Below, in pieces: positions 1 through 9,914 of a stretch of 39,988 nt of DNA. The stretch comes from Pseudomonadota bacterium (GTDB lineage: Bacteria; Pseudomonadota; Gammaproteobacteria; UBA1113), in NCBI GenBank assembly GCA_021782065.1, contig JAJXVQ010000002.1, forward strand, positions 1 through 39,988, written 5' to 3'. Each line of letters begins with the position of its first letter. Position 1 is the first letter of the stretch. The notes below the pieces were generated by a model. The model worked only from the letters and a program-made list of their open reading frames with translations, was not told the DNA's origin and made no database searches. The position numbers were made by a program, and so were the translations under genes.

Positions 1-3000
1 CGTATATCCATTATTATTCTTTTCTGCCAAACTGAAAAATTTATGGTAGCACGATAATAAATGTTTTACCATTTGAATCTGCCCACCTTCCACTGCCACC
101 AAGAGAGCTGTATTACCCTCATTATCTTTTTCAGACAGCGAAAACAGCCTCGAATAACGTAATAATAAATAATCCAGCTTCTTAATATCTCCATTCTCTG
201 CTGCCCGTAATAAAAGCGTCCGTCCCAACGTATCCCTTTGCAGTAGCTCATCCTCATCAATGATATAGCTGACGAGCTGTGGATTCTTATCCATCTTTAA
301 ACGCTTTAAGTGCGGTGCGCGCAAACTTATTCTTTCGAGCTGCAGATTATCTTCAATACGCACCAATTCCAAATCCGCAAAAGTAGGCTCAAAGAATCCC
401 CAATCACTCTCAGTTAACCCATGGCATTGCATAATGGTCAAGGCAATTAAATTTCTACCGTATTCATCCAACACCTTTTTAAAAAAACCATTGCTTAAAT
501 TAGGACAATTCACTAACTTTAAATAAGCCAGCCCCTCTGAATGTCTTAATATTGCTGCTAAGTGACTGTCTGTCAGCGCAGCACAATGCATTATAGCCAA
601 ACGTGTAAACGAAATTTTCGCGTCTGCAATACAACGCAATACTTTCTCTTGTTTTTCTATATCCCATTGGTTTGAATTTATACCGCCTGCTTTCTGCACA
701 TAGCGTCTAAAATTCAGCTCATCTATAATTTGCATTTGCAATGTTTTAGATTGAAGATTCAAAAATGCTTTGCTGTATCCTTCAGCATACAACTGTTTTA
801 GTATGCTGCCTTTTTGTTCATTTTCGGTGGAAAATTGAGTAAAAATTCTTAATGCATCGGCAGGCGTAAATAACTTATTTTCATCTTGCTCATCAAGCGC
901 TTTTTTTTGCTTCTCCGATAAGCTCAGCGCTTGTTGTACCGCTTTTGTGGTACTACCTATTTCGCCTTCTTTTCCATATGACTTGGCACTCAAAGAGTTA
1001 AATCGCACCCCCGTTTGAGTACGTAAGGGGAGTTCATCAAAAGCTTTACCGTATAATTTCCCAAGAGCGGGGCTTAATTTCTTTAATAGCGCTAAATGCG
1101 TGATCGTCGGTGTATGACGTAGTATAGCTTGTAATTGCGTAAAACGCTCCCATAATGCAATTACTGCCGCTTCATCTAAGGGGAATGTTATCATCACGGG
1201 TAATTCTGCATCTTTAGAACCAAAAAATCCTTTGGCAAGATTTATAGCGCCTACATCTTGCAAACGACCTCGTATTTTCTTATCAAAAATGCGATGCGCT
1301 TGTATTTGATACTCTTCTACCTCTTTAGACCATTCTTGTAAAAACTGCTCCACAGATAAGCCAATGATACGATCACGCCAGACTGGATGCACCGGCTCAC
1401 GCATAGATTCTAAGCAAAACAATATCGTTTTAACTTGCAAAGTACCATCTTGTGCCAATGGGTTTACAAAGGCATGATCGTTGTCTATGGCAATGATACG
1501 ATTGGCTTCTGAACCCTTGGCTGAAACATACTCCATCAACACATGATTATCCGCTTTACCATCCTCCGGATGAATAATCATAGCGCCTAAAATTTGTGCT
1601 GAGGTGTGACGTTTATCTAAGTGTTCATAAAAAGCAATATTTCTTTCTGGATTTTCTAGAACCTCGCTTAGCACCGTACCCATCGCTGTTTGCGAAAAAA
1701 GAGCCGCATGTACTTGTTTCTTATTATCGGTAATGGCTAGGCAATCACTAGGTGCTACCAAATCGCCAAATAGCCTATTTAATAATACAGCCACCGCAAA
1801 CTCTATCGCAGGTATCTCTGGGCGTGACTTAATATGGAGCTGAACTTCACCATATTGCACTGCTTTTACAGGGCGCCTGCCATGTTTTTCCTTTACTGCG
1901 GTTAAGGTCACGGGGGATTCTGCTACAATATCGTCTATTTTGGCTAGTGGCAAATCAAAAGCCGTTTGTTCCCATACTTTCCACAGTGCTGTAGGCAATG
2001 AAAATAACCCCGAACTCACCCCTTGCACTGGCCTACCTCCTTCTGGTTGCTGCCATTGAGGTAGCACCAACCACCACCTCCAGGTGATTGAACTTTGTTT
2101 TAGACGTTTAAAGACACCTTGCTTTTGAGATGCATTAAGATGTGTATCGCACCATTCCAGCACTTCTGGCATATTACGACATTCTTTTGCTCCATAAGCA
2201 ACCGCCATGATGAACCATTGAGAATTAACCCGTTGCACCCCTTCAGAATCGTCACTACGCACCATTCTATCTAATAGTGATCGGCTCGTTTTCCCATCGC
2301 AAAGATTGATATCTGCACCATGCACGCATAATGCTGCTAATACACTTTCTGCCATCGCCTTACGTTCAGGCCCTAACTGCGGAGGACATTCTACCTTTGC
2401 CCACTGCAACAATGGTGTGTTACCCATAGCATCATAAACATTGGGTTGACAACTATGATGAGTTAACAATACTTCTGCCATGGCGGTTACCGTGGCAAGA
2501 TCAGGGTAATATAAATACATTTCACAAAAATAGTGTAGTGGCGTTTTAAGCGTTTCATCCATGGGCATCCCTGCGCTGGCACCCAAACTCAATAAACGCA
2601 CAACGATAAAAACAGAACCCTGACGAATGGCTGCAACCAGCCAACGTTGCCATAACGCCTGCATTCCTTCCAGAGGCATGCCTGTTGCCCAATCTAGCCA
2701 TGTGCTATTATGTAATAAACTAAAAGCTTGCAGCAAAAACCAATGTTCTGGTTCAGCTTGCTTAGCCCAATTCTCTGTTCGCAACATCTTAAAAACAAAT
2801 TGGCTAATTTCTATAGTTTCTTTCCTGGATATATCTTGAGATTGCCCAAAAAAATCTTGTTCATACAGCTTACAGATCTCGCCTTCATGTTCTGCGATAC
2901 CTTTTTGAGGTTCAAAGGGTAACAGATAATAACCATGCGCCACCGTTTCCAGATGCAACGTCTTTTCATAATCGCGAATAGTAGTGTTCTTCTTTTTAGC

Positions 3001-4911
3001 CTCAGTTTCCTGCACAATCGCATCATAAGCGGCCACCACTGTGGGATACAGCGCCTTCAACAAATCTTCGTGGGTTATTTCTGAATTCGTACTCAGAAGG
3101 AGTTGTAATTTTTCCCATTGTGCTAAAATAAACTTAAGCGTTTTCTCGGGTAATCTCACTAAAAGGCGTTGAAGCTGCTTTGGGCTTAGTACTCCTTGCT
3201 GTTGCCATGCAACATATTCTTGGTTTCGCCTTGCCACCAGGCATAACCAAGTCAGCCACTGGCTACGTGCAGAGCTTGCCAGTAAGCGTGCACATACATT
3301 GGGATCAATAGACTGCGTTAATAATTCCGGCAGCCAGTATAAACTATTTTTAATCGTTAACCCCAGCCTGGGCGTATCAGATTCTTTTTTAATCACCTGC
3401 ATAAATGGCATGCCTAGGCTCATGTCACTGTCAATACTGACTATACGGCACTGCTGCAAATTTCCTTCTTTATCGTAGATAAGTTGCAAACGAAAATTAT
3501 CCAATTTAGCATCTTGAGGTAGGCTCAATAATAAACCAACCCATAAACCGCTCATTGCTTTTTTATCTAAATAGTCCGTCAAAACGCGCTCAATTTCTAC
3601 TATTGCTTGAGTAGCACTTAGTTTAGGGAATAACTCACATAAAGAAGGAAGAATCTTTAAAACCTCGGCACTGGACGTAATGCTTTGCCCAACCATAAGC
3701 TCTGGATAAGTGCGTATTAAAGCTAACAATACTTGTAGGGCACTTAAATCATGTGCGCATCCTTGATATGCCTCTCTAAAGATAATTGCTCGCTTACTCT
3801 CCGACAACAATGGATCATGCGCTTTTTGAATTTCTTCAAAGCACTCTTCTATGCTTTTTTTTTCACAAATGCGATCAAAACAGTGACCAAAAGATGCTGC
3901 CATTGCAGCATGTTCACTCTCGGTTACAGGTACTTTAACAAAAACTTCAGGGAAATGTTCTTTAGCCTGCGCTAACAACTCGCTATAACCTATTTTTGCA
4001 TCTTCTAAAATAGGAATCAGTGCGGCTTCGCCTATTATTCTTTTAAGAAAGCGTAGCGCTTCTCTTAAAGATATGAATTTTTTAAGACACATCCCTTCAA
4101 TGCTTAATCCCACTTGAACGATGCCACCCGTAGCGCGATAAGCATCTGCTCTGTCCAAAGGCACAGCTTCAATGCTCAACAAGCCCGTAGGCGCCGCGGC
4201 CAGTTGATTGCCCGCCAGCCATTGAATTAAACTGGAAGCGGCATATTCTTTTCCGGGGTCAATGAGTGCAATAGCTCTACCTTCACCACCAATGACCACA
4301 ATAGGGTCCGGTTTGTAATGTCCGCCATTGGCTGAACACACAGCGTGGGCACCCGTACCATTTTCGCGGCGCTCTGTTCCATCTGCATATATACACAACA
4401 ACCGCCGCGCCGTAGCAACATCTAAGCTAAAATAACCTACTTCTAAAATAGCTGCCGCAACACGTGTTTGGATTTGTTCAACTCCAGTCGATAATATGGC
4501 TTCATAACCTTGTTGAATAGCAATGAGTTCTTCTAATGCTAAATCGCGCTGGCTCCAATGACTCTTACTAACCGTAGCGATGGCTGCGACTACTTTTTTC
4601 ACAGCCAAACGTATAGAAGCTTCGCGTGTGCTTTCGTACTGAAAATGATAACTGGGCAAACATTCTCTCACTACAGCCATCACTGCCTCTGCAATAAATG
4701 AGGAATCATAGGTACGAATCAAGCCAGATAGTGTTGCTAAATGTGTACGATGTTCATCCTTCTCTAAAGCAAGATGGCCCTCTTTTTCTAAAACAGGGTG
4801 TTTCTCTTTCGTTTGCAATGCAAAAAATACTGAAGACAGTCCTTGATATTCACTCCCTAATAAAGTATTTGCATGCTGTGCGAACAACTCCACGTCTTGG
4901 GGGATGGGCAT
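1..4911 (-). CDS. giant ankyrin / kinase-like / LRR-like protein, C-terminus outside window
   Basis: One uninterrupted reading frame of 1637 codons runs from ATG at 4911 to the window edge. I checked every triplet in this frame and found no stop. AAGGAG lies about 7 nt before the ATG, and an in-frame stop lies at 4915-4917. Visible parts: an unrecognised N-terminal half; ankyrin-like units near residues 785-885 (TPLHYFCE, GNTPLLQWA, HGADINL); a region near 1010-1150 with K1016, K1028, E1037, then H1114-x2-D1117-x-K1119-x-D1121-N1122 and I-D1143-N-D1145; leucine-rich-repeat-like units about 1430-1550; and further ankyrin units from about 1558 to the edge. The 1010-1150 block recalls the catalytic loop and metal site of atypical or lipid kinases, but that is inference. 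Size and repeats fit a secreted effector of an intracellular bacterium. It diverges from the 1404-residue protein at 5021. Confidence 0.85.
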   Translation of the reverse strand, partial: MPIPQDVELFAQHANTLLGSEYQGLSSVFFALQTKEKHPVLEKEGHLALEKDEHRTHLATLSGLIRTYDSSFIAEAVMAVVRECLPSYHFQYESTREASIRLAVKKVVAAIATVSKSHWSQRDLALEELIAIQQGYEAILSTGVEQIQTRVAAAILEVGYFSLDVATARRLLCIYADGTERRENGTGAHAVCSANGGHYKPDPIVVIGGEGRAIALIDPGKEYAASSLIQWLAGNQLAAAPTGLLSIEAVPLDRADAYRATGGIVQVGLSIEGMCLKKFISLREALRFLKRIIGEAALIPILEDAKIGYSELLAQAKEHFPEVFVKVPVTESEHAAMAASFGHCFDRICEKKSIEECFEEIQKAHDPLLSESKRAIIFREAYQGCAHDLSALQVLLALIRTYPELMVGQSITSSAEVLKILPSLCELFPKLSATQAIVEIERVLTDYLDKKAMSGLWVGLLLSLPQDAKLDNFRLQLIYDKEGNLQQCRIVSIDSDMSLGMPFMQVIKKESDTPRLGLTIKNSLYWLPELLTQSIDPNVCARLLASSARSQWLTWLCLVARRNQEYVAWQQQGVLSPKQLQRLLVRLPEKTLKFILAQWEKLQLLLSTNSEITHEDLLKALYPTVVAAYDAIVQETEAKKKNTTIRDYEKTLHLETVAHGYYLLPFEPQKGIAEHEGEICKLYEQDFFGQSQDISRKETIEISQFVFKMLRTENWAKQAEPEHWFLLQAFSLLHNSTWLDWATGMPLEGMQALWQRWLVAAIRQGSVFIVVRLLSLGASAGMPMDETLKTPLHYFCEMYLYYPDLATVTAMAEVLLTHHSCQPNVYDAMGNTPLLQWAKVECPPQLGPERKAMAESVLAALCVHGADINLCDGKTSRSLLDRMVRSDDSEGVQRVNSQWFIMAVAYGAKECRNMPEVLEWCDTHLNASQKQGVFKRLKQSSITWRWWLVLPQWQQPEGGRPVQGVSSGLFSLPTALWKVWEQTAFDLPLAKIDDIVAESPVTLTAVKEKHGRRPVKAVQYGEVQLHIKSRPEIPAIEFAVAVLLNRLFGDLVAPSDCLAITDNKKQVHAALFSQTAMGTVLSEVLENPERNIAFYEHLDKRHTSAQILGAMIIHPEDGKADNHVLMEYVSAKGSEANRIIAIDNDHAFVNPLAQDGTLQVKTILFCLESMREPVHPVWRDRIIGLSVEQFLQEWSKEVEEYQIQAHRIFDKKIRGRLQDVGAINLAKGFFGSKDAELPVMITFPLDEAAVIALWERFTQLQAILRHTPTITHLALLKKLSPALGKLYGKAFDELPLRTQTGVRFNSLSAKSYGKEGEIGSTTKAVQQALSLSEKQKKALDEQDENKLFTPADALRIFTQFSTENEQKGSILKQLYAEGYSKAFLNLQSKTLQMQIIDELNFRRYVQKAGGINSNQWDIEKQEKVLRCIADAKISFTRLAIMHCAALTDSHLAAILRHSEGLAYLKLVNCPNLSNGFFKKVLDEYGRNLIALTIMQCHGLTESDWGFFEPTFADLELVRIEDNLQLERISLRAPHLKRLKMDKNPQLVSYIIDEDELLQRDTLGRTLLLRAAENGDIKKLDYLLLRYSRLFSLSEKDNEGNTALLVAVEGGQIQMVKHLLSCYHKFFSLAEKNNNGYT

Positions 4912-4940
4912 AATTTACTCCTTCATTTTTCTGCATTCAC

Positions 4941-4969
4941 AGTTTATCATAAGTATTGAACTGTCTCAA
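4941..4969 (-). promoter_or_regulatory. sigma70-like promoter of the left giant gene
   Basis: On the minus strand TTGAGA (4969-4964) is followed by a 17-nt spacer and TAAACT (4946-4941). The start codon is at 4911, giving a leader of about 23 nt with a good AAGGAG. It overlaps the promoter of the divergent gene. Confidence 0.5.
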
Positions 4970-4984
4970 TCTTTGTTGTACACT
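4956..4984 (+). promoter_or_regulatory. sigma70-like promoter of the 1404-residue gene
   Basis: TTGAAC (4956-4961), 17-nt spacer, TACACT (4979-4984), about 30 nt before the predicted start at 5021. Its -35 box lies inside the spacer of the opposing promoter, so the two could hardly be occupied by RNA polymerase at the same time. Confidence 0.55.
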
Positions 4985-5020
4985 GCACTTTATGAGCTTT
5001 ATTCATACATAGGATCCCCC

Positions 5021-8000
5021 ATGAAGGAAAAATTTACTTTTACAGAAATCACTTTAGATAATATTGTTGGTTCTCCACTTTTTCCTGATGTGCTCACTCA
5101 ATTAACTTGTCTTAACCATTATGTAGTGGGAGGTTCCCTTCTTCGTTCAAATGAAAAGCGTACATTGTATCTTATGGCGGTTGAGTGGATAAACAGTAAC
5201 CTAGAAAAATCAGAAAAAAAAAGGATCTCTAAAATTTTATCGCTTAATGTCGATAAAATTGAACGGTTGGACGATGAAACCATAAAAGAAATCTTTCCAT
5301 ATCTAAGAGATATCTTAACTAAATACGATATCATCTGGCATCTATTAAGCAATACAGAGTTTAATCTGGAGGAAGAAGCTGAGACATCCATTCAATATGG
5401 AGGAAATTATCAGAAAAAAACAGTCGCATTGCAACAAGCCCGCCAAACTTTTATAAAGTCTTGCAAGAAAATGCTCAAAGACTTCATTGAAGATGCGACA
5501 CAACCTAATAAACGCAATTGGATCCAAAATTATATTGCTACCATGGAGAAGCATTTTGCTTGTTGGCGTAAAAGTGCTATTCCTCTAGAAGGATCTGCCG
5601 AACCCCAGTTTTTCATTGATCTAAACTGTTTTGATTTACGTAAACTGGATCTCAGAAACATCCCATTACAACATGTCAACCTAAGGCATAGCCGCTTAGC
5701 GGGCACATGGCTTACAGGAACGGGGGTTTCTGCCCTACAGTTATCACAAGCAAAAGAGTTTAGCCTAGCGGCCGACCTTTCTAGTGACCTAATTTTAGCT
5801 GCACAAAATGAACAGTATAAAGACTGGCAACAGCATCTAGAGGAACGTGCTAAAAGCTTCCCTGCATTCAGAGCAAAAATGGATGCCTGTGCTTTCAATA
5901 AAAACTCCGGTATAGCTCAAAATTTAAGCACATTCGAGTTTACTGTAAATCGCTGCAAACGTCTAACCAATCTCGAAGCAGAGCTAAATCTGCATATTAG
6001 CGCCCCACTCTTGGGAAAAGAGCTATTAAATAACTTAACAGCGGAACAACAAAGCGTGATTTATCTAGCGCTTGCACATTCAGAAAAAGAAGAAGCGCTG
6101 TTAAAAAATGAATTGACTAGCCTTATCTATAACGCTCGATGTGATTTATGCACAACCTATTTTGAAGAAATAGAGAAGAACCTTCTTGCAGATAGTTTAT
6201 ACACAGCGCTGCAACTATTTAATGACCTTTTAGTTATAAGGCCTAGCAATAAAGAAAACAACCCACTTCCACAAGATTTAGATATTAAAATTCAAGCGAT
6301 GAGAGAACGTTTACTGGATTTGGGGCTATCATCCATTCAAAATCTTCTAATACGCTCAGAAAAGAAGAAAGAAATCCAGGAAGAAAGCACCAAAATTTTA
6401 AAACAGATCCATTTTATGCTAAATCATACTCTAGAATGGGAGCTTCCTTTAAATTTAGAAGTGGCTGTGAACAAACTACGACGAGATTGGATCCGTTATA
6501 GAATAGAACTTGAAATTGAACTAGACAACTTGCCAGAAGCAGAAAAACTAATAGAAAAATTTCTGTCAGAAGATGAAATAAACACACAAGCGGGCCAATG
6601 TTTTAGTGAATTAAAGCACTATAGAATTCAGCTAACGGATGAATTTTTAGAGAAAAAAGTATCCCGCGAAGCAGCGCAAAAAGAACTAGGTGAAATTTAC
6701 ATTTCCACACAAAAAACCAAAGATTATCTTATTTTTGGTATGGATGGACTCATATACAGAGGTACCCTATCAGCTGAACACATCTCCGCAGCCGAAGAAT
6801 TATCTCATTTATTAAGAAATACTAAACATAGAAAATCTATTTTAATAAAAGCAGCAAAAGAAAGTTATGTCCATTTGAAATTCGACTTAAAGTTGAAGAT
6901 AGTAGAAAAACTCATTCAAAAAAGTGAATTGGAGCAAGCTCGCAGTGGACTAGAACGTGCCAGCAGTGAATTATATGCTGACTCCAGCAAATTAAAACAA
7001 GCCCACAGCGGATTAGAACAGGCTCGCAGCGAATTGGATCAGGCTCGCAATAAAATGCACGACATTATAGTCAGTGCTAAAATGCAAAAATATACCTTAG
7101 ATTTAAGAGGAAAACGTGCTTTTAAAAACGAATCTTTCTGGGAAGGCATACCCATAAGAGGTATACGCATTTATCTTGACCCTAGACAAGCTCAGGCTTT
7201 AGGGGAACGACGTCAGCATTATAATGAACCTTTCTTCTCCGCAATAGAAAATGGCAATTTAGAAGAAGTCCGATATGGGATTGAACATTTTTCTTGGGGA
7301 GCCTATTCACGAAACGAAAATGGTTGTACTTCTGTCATTTTTGCCTGCCTACACGGACATTTTGATATTGCTCGTTATGTATATGAAAAGGGCGGTGTGG
7401 TTAACACAATCTCCCTGCCTGGAAAAGTAGAAATCAATCCATTAGATGAGCTGATTCAGGATAAATATAGCAAAGATAAAGAGCGCTATGAACCCATCAT
7501 TCGTTGGCTCATTGGCCATGGTTTTGCGCTAGAACCTAAGAATGCGCTATTGTTAAATGATGCTGAGCTTTTTAGAATGATCTTAGCACAACTATCTGAT
7601 GACGATTCAAAAAAAGAAAAAATGCGTGAACTTTTACGGGCTGCAGTAGAAGAAGGCTCAGATATTATAGTAGGATGGATGCTTGAAAATCAAAAAGACT
7701 GTGTGACTTCATTTCCCAAAGTTGAATCCAAAACTAGGTTTTTCTCATTTCTTAATGAGGAAGTCTTAGCAGTTCCTTCGGAACCGCCTTTGCTACATAT
7801 TGCTTGCAAAAAAGGTCGCGCCGTCATTGTAACCGCTCTTTTGAAAGATCCAAATACGGCAGGCTCTACTGCCAACAAGCAATCTGCCCTACTCTATTTA
7901 GCTCAATTATTCATAGAAGAATATCCTCATCCAGATGAAGATCCAGGTGAATTTCAAGCCTTATATGAAACATGGAAAAATATTGCCACAAAACTATGTA

Positions 8001-9235
8001 GAAAGGGTGCACGGCATAACCTTTATACCTGGCTTATTCTAAATGAAAATTTAGAAGGTATTGAGCTGTACATAAATAAAGAGACTATTAACAAACCTTG
8101 TGATGCTAAAGGAAATACACCCTTACATTTTGCCATTAAAACAGCTAATATAGAGCTAGTACAGTTTTTAATAAAGAACAAAGCTTTCTTAGAACCCATT
8201 AACTCAAACCAAGAAACGCCTTTGCACCTAGCCTGTGTACAAGGCCATTTAGGCATTGTTAAATGTTTGCTCCAAGCTAAGGTGAATCCAGACGGACCCA
8301 GACGGGAATTAACCGAGGATGAAAAGAAACAGCTTGATGACTTAGTTAAAGTTTTCCCTGAAATGAATGTTTTCGTAAAAAAGAAACTATTTCGTTTAGA
8401 AACCGCAACGCCTTTACAATGCGCCATTTCAAATAAACACCCTGCTATTGTGGAAATTTTGTGTCAGTATAAAGCAGATCTGGAAGCAAAGCCAAACGGC
8501 ACTACCGCACTGCATTCAGCATTAATATTGGGAAGGCATGAGAGAGACGCACAAGAAAATAGACTCAGCGTACAAATGGTCACTATTCTTTTGAAATATG
8601 GTGCACAAGTATCCACACTCAATGATAAAGGAGAACTACCTTGGCTGACTGCCGCTCGTACTCGTAATATTAAAGCCATGATCTTGCTTTTAGAAGCTTA
8701 TATGGCTCAATCGCCTGAGCCTAGAGGCGATGAAGAACAAAAAGCAGTATTTTTCGATCTATATAAAATAGAAGCAAAAGAAAGCTTTTGTGAAGAATTA
8801 GCACAATGGGCTGCAAGCTTTACAAGAGCGTTACATTCATCGGAATCTGAATTAGCAGAATTGTCTATTGTGCCAGAAACGCTTCCTTTTGCATCAGCGT
8901 TATCATCATCTTCCTCGGTATTATCTTCTTCATCATCACCATCCCCTTGTTCGATGTTTCCTCCAGTCAGGAATAATGCTAAACCATTCACGCCAATAGG
9001 GGCTCAATTTGATAGGCATTTACATGAACATTTTCAAGAAAGCGAAAATGCTTCCTCTGATTTAGATTCAGATTATTTTTCTAACCATCATTATGAAGAT
9101 TTATGCTATACACCGCCTGAACAGAGAGAGCCTTTTTATGTTATACCTTCAAGTCCGGAGGAAATAGAAGCAGATGACAAAGAAAAAGAAGATGAAAGAG
9201 GATCTCCGTTTAGATTTGGGTATGGATCTAGCTAA
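5021..9235 (+). CDS. large coiled-coil and ankyrin-repeat protein, putative effector
   Basis: 1404 residues from ATG 5021. The frame is open upstream to 4904, but that would overlap the divergent gene and its promoter, while 5021 follows the predicted promoter by about 30 nt and has AGGA just upstream. Parts in order: unrecognised helical N-terminus; a short leucine-rich or pentapeptide-like stretch at about 205-250 (DLRKLDLRNI); charged helical middle; a coiled coil at about 624-690 containing six exact heptads; ankyrin-like units at about 738-795, 1028-1092 (GNTPLHFA, ETPLHLAC) and 1127-1226; a Ser-rich linker near 1293-1310; and an acidic tail. No signal peptide or membrane segment is seen. 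Ankyrin and coiled-coil giants in Legionellales are often type IV secreted host-directed proteins. Secretion here is inferred, and no enzymatic domain was recognised. Confidence 0.85.
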   Translation: MKEKFTFTEITLDNIVGSPLFPDVLTQLTCLNHYVVGGSLLRSNEKRTLYLMAVEWINSNLEKSEKKRISKILSLNVDKIERLDDETIKEIFPYLRDILTKYDIIWHLLSNTEFNLEEEAETSIQYGGNYQKKTVALQQARQTFIKSCKKMLKDFIEDATQPNKRNWIQNYIATMEKHFACWRKSAIPLEGSAEPQFFIDLNCFDLRKLDLRNIPLQHVNLRHSRLAGTWLTGTGVSALQLSQAKEFSLAADLSSDLILAAQNEQYKDWQQHLEERAKSFPAFRAKMDACAFNKNSGIAQNLSTFEFTVNRCKRLTNLEAELNLHISAPLLGKELLNNLTAEQQSVIYLALAHSEKEEALLKNELTSLIYNARCDLCTTYFEEIEKNLLADSLYTALQLFNDLLVIRPSNKENNPLPQDLDIKIQAMRERLLDLGLSSIQNLLIRSEKKKEIQEESTKILKQIHFMLNHTLEWELPLNLEVAVNKLRRDWIRYRIELEIELDNLPEAEKLIEKFLSEDEINTQAGQCFSELKHYRIQLTDEFLEKKVSREAAQKELGEIYISTQKTKDYLIFGMDGLIYRGTLSAEHISAAEELSHLLRNTKHRKSILIKAAKESYVHLKFDLKLKIVEKLIQKSELEQARSGLERASSELYADSSKLKQAHSGLEQARSELDQARNKMHDIIVSAKMQKYTLDLRGKRAFKNESFWEGIPIRGIRIYLDPRQAQALGERRQHYNEPFFSAIENGNLEEVRYGIEHFSWGAYSRNENGCTSVIFACLHGHFDIARYVYEKGGVVNTISLPGKVEINPLDELIQDKYSKDKERYEPIIRWLIGHGFALEPKNALLLNDAELFRMILAQLSDDDSKKEKMRELLRAAVEEGSDIIVGWMLENQKDCVTSFPKVESKTRFFSFLNEEVLAVPSEPPLLHIACKKGRAVIVTALLKDPNTAGSTANKQSALLYLAQLFIEEYPHPDEDPGEFQALYETWKNIATKLCRKGARHNLYTWLILNENLEGIELYINKETINKPCDAKGNTPLHFAIKTANIELVQFLIKNKAFLEPINSNQETPLHLACVQGHLGIVKCLLQAKVNPDGPRRELTEDEKKQLDDLVKVFPEMNVFVKKKLFRLETATPLQCAISNKHPAIVEILCQYKADLEAKPNGTTALHSALILGRHERDAQENRLSVQMVTILLKYGAQVSTLNDKGELPWLTAARTRNIKAMILLLEAYMAQSPEPRGDEEQKAVFFDLYKIEAKESFCEELAQWAASFTRALHSSESELAELSIVPETLPFASALSSSSSVLSSSSSPSPCSMFPPVRNNAKPFTPIGAQFDRHLHEHFQESENASSDLDSDYFSNHHYEDLCYTPPEQREPFYVIPSSPEEIEADDKEKEDERGSPFRFGYGSS
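6929..7054 (+). repeat. six in-frame 21-bp units encoding heptads
   Basis: Six consecutive 7-residue units of the type L-E-Q-A-R-S-G/E lie back to back inside the 1404-residue protein. Every unit starts with Leu, and Ala or Ser fills the inner positions. This is a coiled coil in exact heptad register, and the period of exactly 21 bp suggests growth by tandem duplication. Confidence 0.8.
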
Positions 9236-9399
9236 AAATAGAGATTCTCTTCTCTGTCTGCTGGATTCTATTACCGATTGATCTAATGGTAGGATAACCG
9301 TTGCTTTTTTGCCAAGGGTTGAACAGCCTAAATACTATTACGTATCATTGACCAATTTTACCTTGGTGCTAATGGCATATAGTCTATTTTAAATAGCGA

Positions 9400-9437
9400 A
9401 TACCCTAATAGTGTACAAAAGTACCCTATTAGGGTAT
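9400..9437. terminator. perfect 12-bp hairpin between convergent genes
   Basis: ATACCCTAATAG (9400-9411) pairs exactly with CTATTAGGGTAT (9426-9437) across a 14-nt loop that itself contains two GTAC sites. It lies between the ends of the convergent 1404-residue gene and the BON gene, so a bidirectional terminator is likely. It lacks a long U tract, so another palindromic function is possible. Confidence 0.5.
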
Positions 9438-9456
9438 ATTAAAGATATGGCCTTCT

Positions 9457-9780
9457 TTACTGCGCTTTTATAATCAAGTTATTGTGCACGGCCTTAACCC
9501 CATCGACCTGACGGGCCACTTCGCCTGCATGGATAACTTGGGCTTGATTGGCCACAAAACCGCTAAGTTGCACCGCTCCCTTAAAGGTTTCAACGCTGAT
9601 GCTACCGCTAGAAACTTCTTTATCGGCCAATAACGCCGTTTTTACCTTAGTGGTAATGGCGCTATCATCTATATACTCGCCCGTGCTTTCACGCGTAGGT
9701 GTGGCGTGGCAAGCCATTAAGCTCAAGAATAATATCAATATGGCGAGAATAGAATAACTCTTTTTATGTCCTTTTGTCAT
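9457..9780 (-). CDS. BON-domain lipoprotein
   Basis: 107 residues. The N-terminus has a basic stretch, a hydrophobic core and a lipobox-like LMAC with Cys24, so it is probably a lipoprotein exported by Sec. The rest is a single BON domain (about residues 37-105): DDSAITTKVKTALL, then GAVQLSGFV and GVKAVHNNL, as in OsmY and DolP relatives. BON domains bind phospholipid and help envelope integrity, which is family knowledge. AGGGGG lies 6 nt before the ATG at 9780. It is a lone gene, convergent with the giant ankyrin gene. One BON domain makes it shorter than OsmY or DolP, which have two. Confidence 0.85.
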   Translation of the reverse strand: MTKGHKKSYSILAILILFLSLMACHATPTRESTGEYIDDSAITTKVKTALLADKEVSSGSISVETFKGAVQLSGFVANQAQVIHAGEVARQVDGVKAVHNNLIIKAQ

Positions 9781-9816
9781 AATAAGCCCCCTTTATCTCA
9801 ATAAGTAAGTTAAATT

Positions 9817-9845
9817 ATTATACTGCATTTAGGGATATGAGGGAA
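9817..9845 (-). promoter_or_regulatory. possible promoter of the BON gene
   Basis: Minus-strand TATAAT at 9822-9817, with a weak TTCCCT at 9845-9840 and a 17-nt spacer, about 37 nt before the start codon. The -10 is perfect and the -35 is poor. Confidence 0.4.
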
Positions 9846-9914
9846 GCGTTAGTAGGCGATTGGTTTTAGGCCACATATTGGCTTTTGGAGCATTTATATA
9901 TATAATATATTTAA

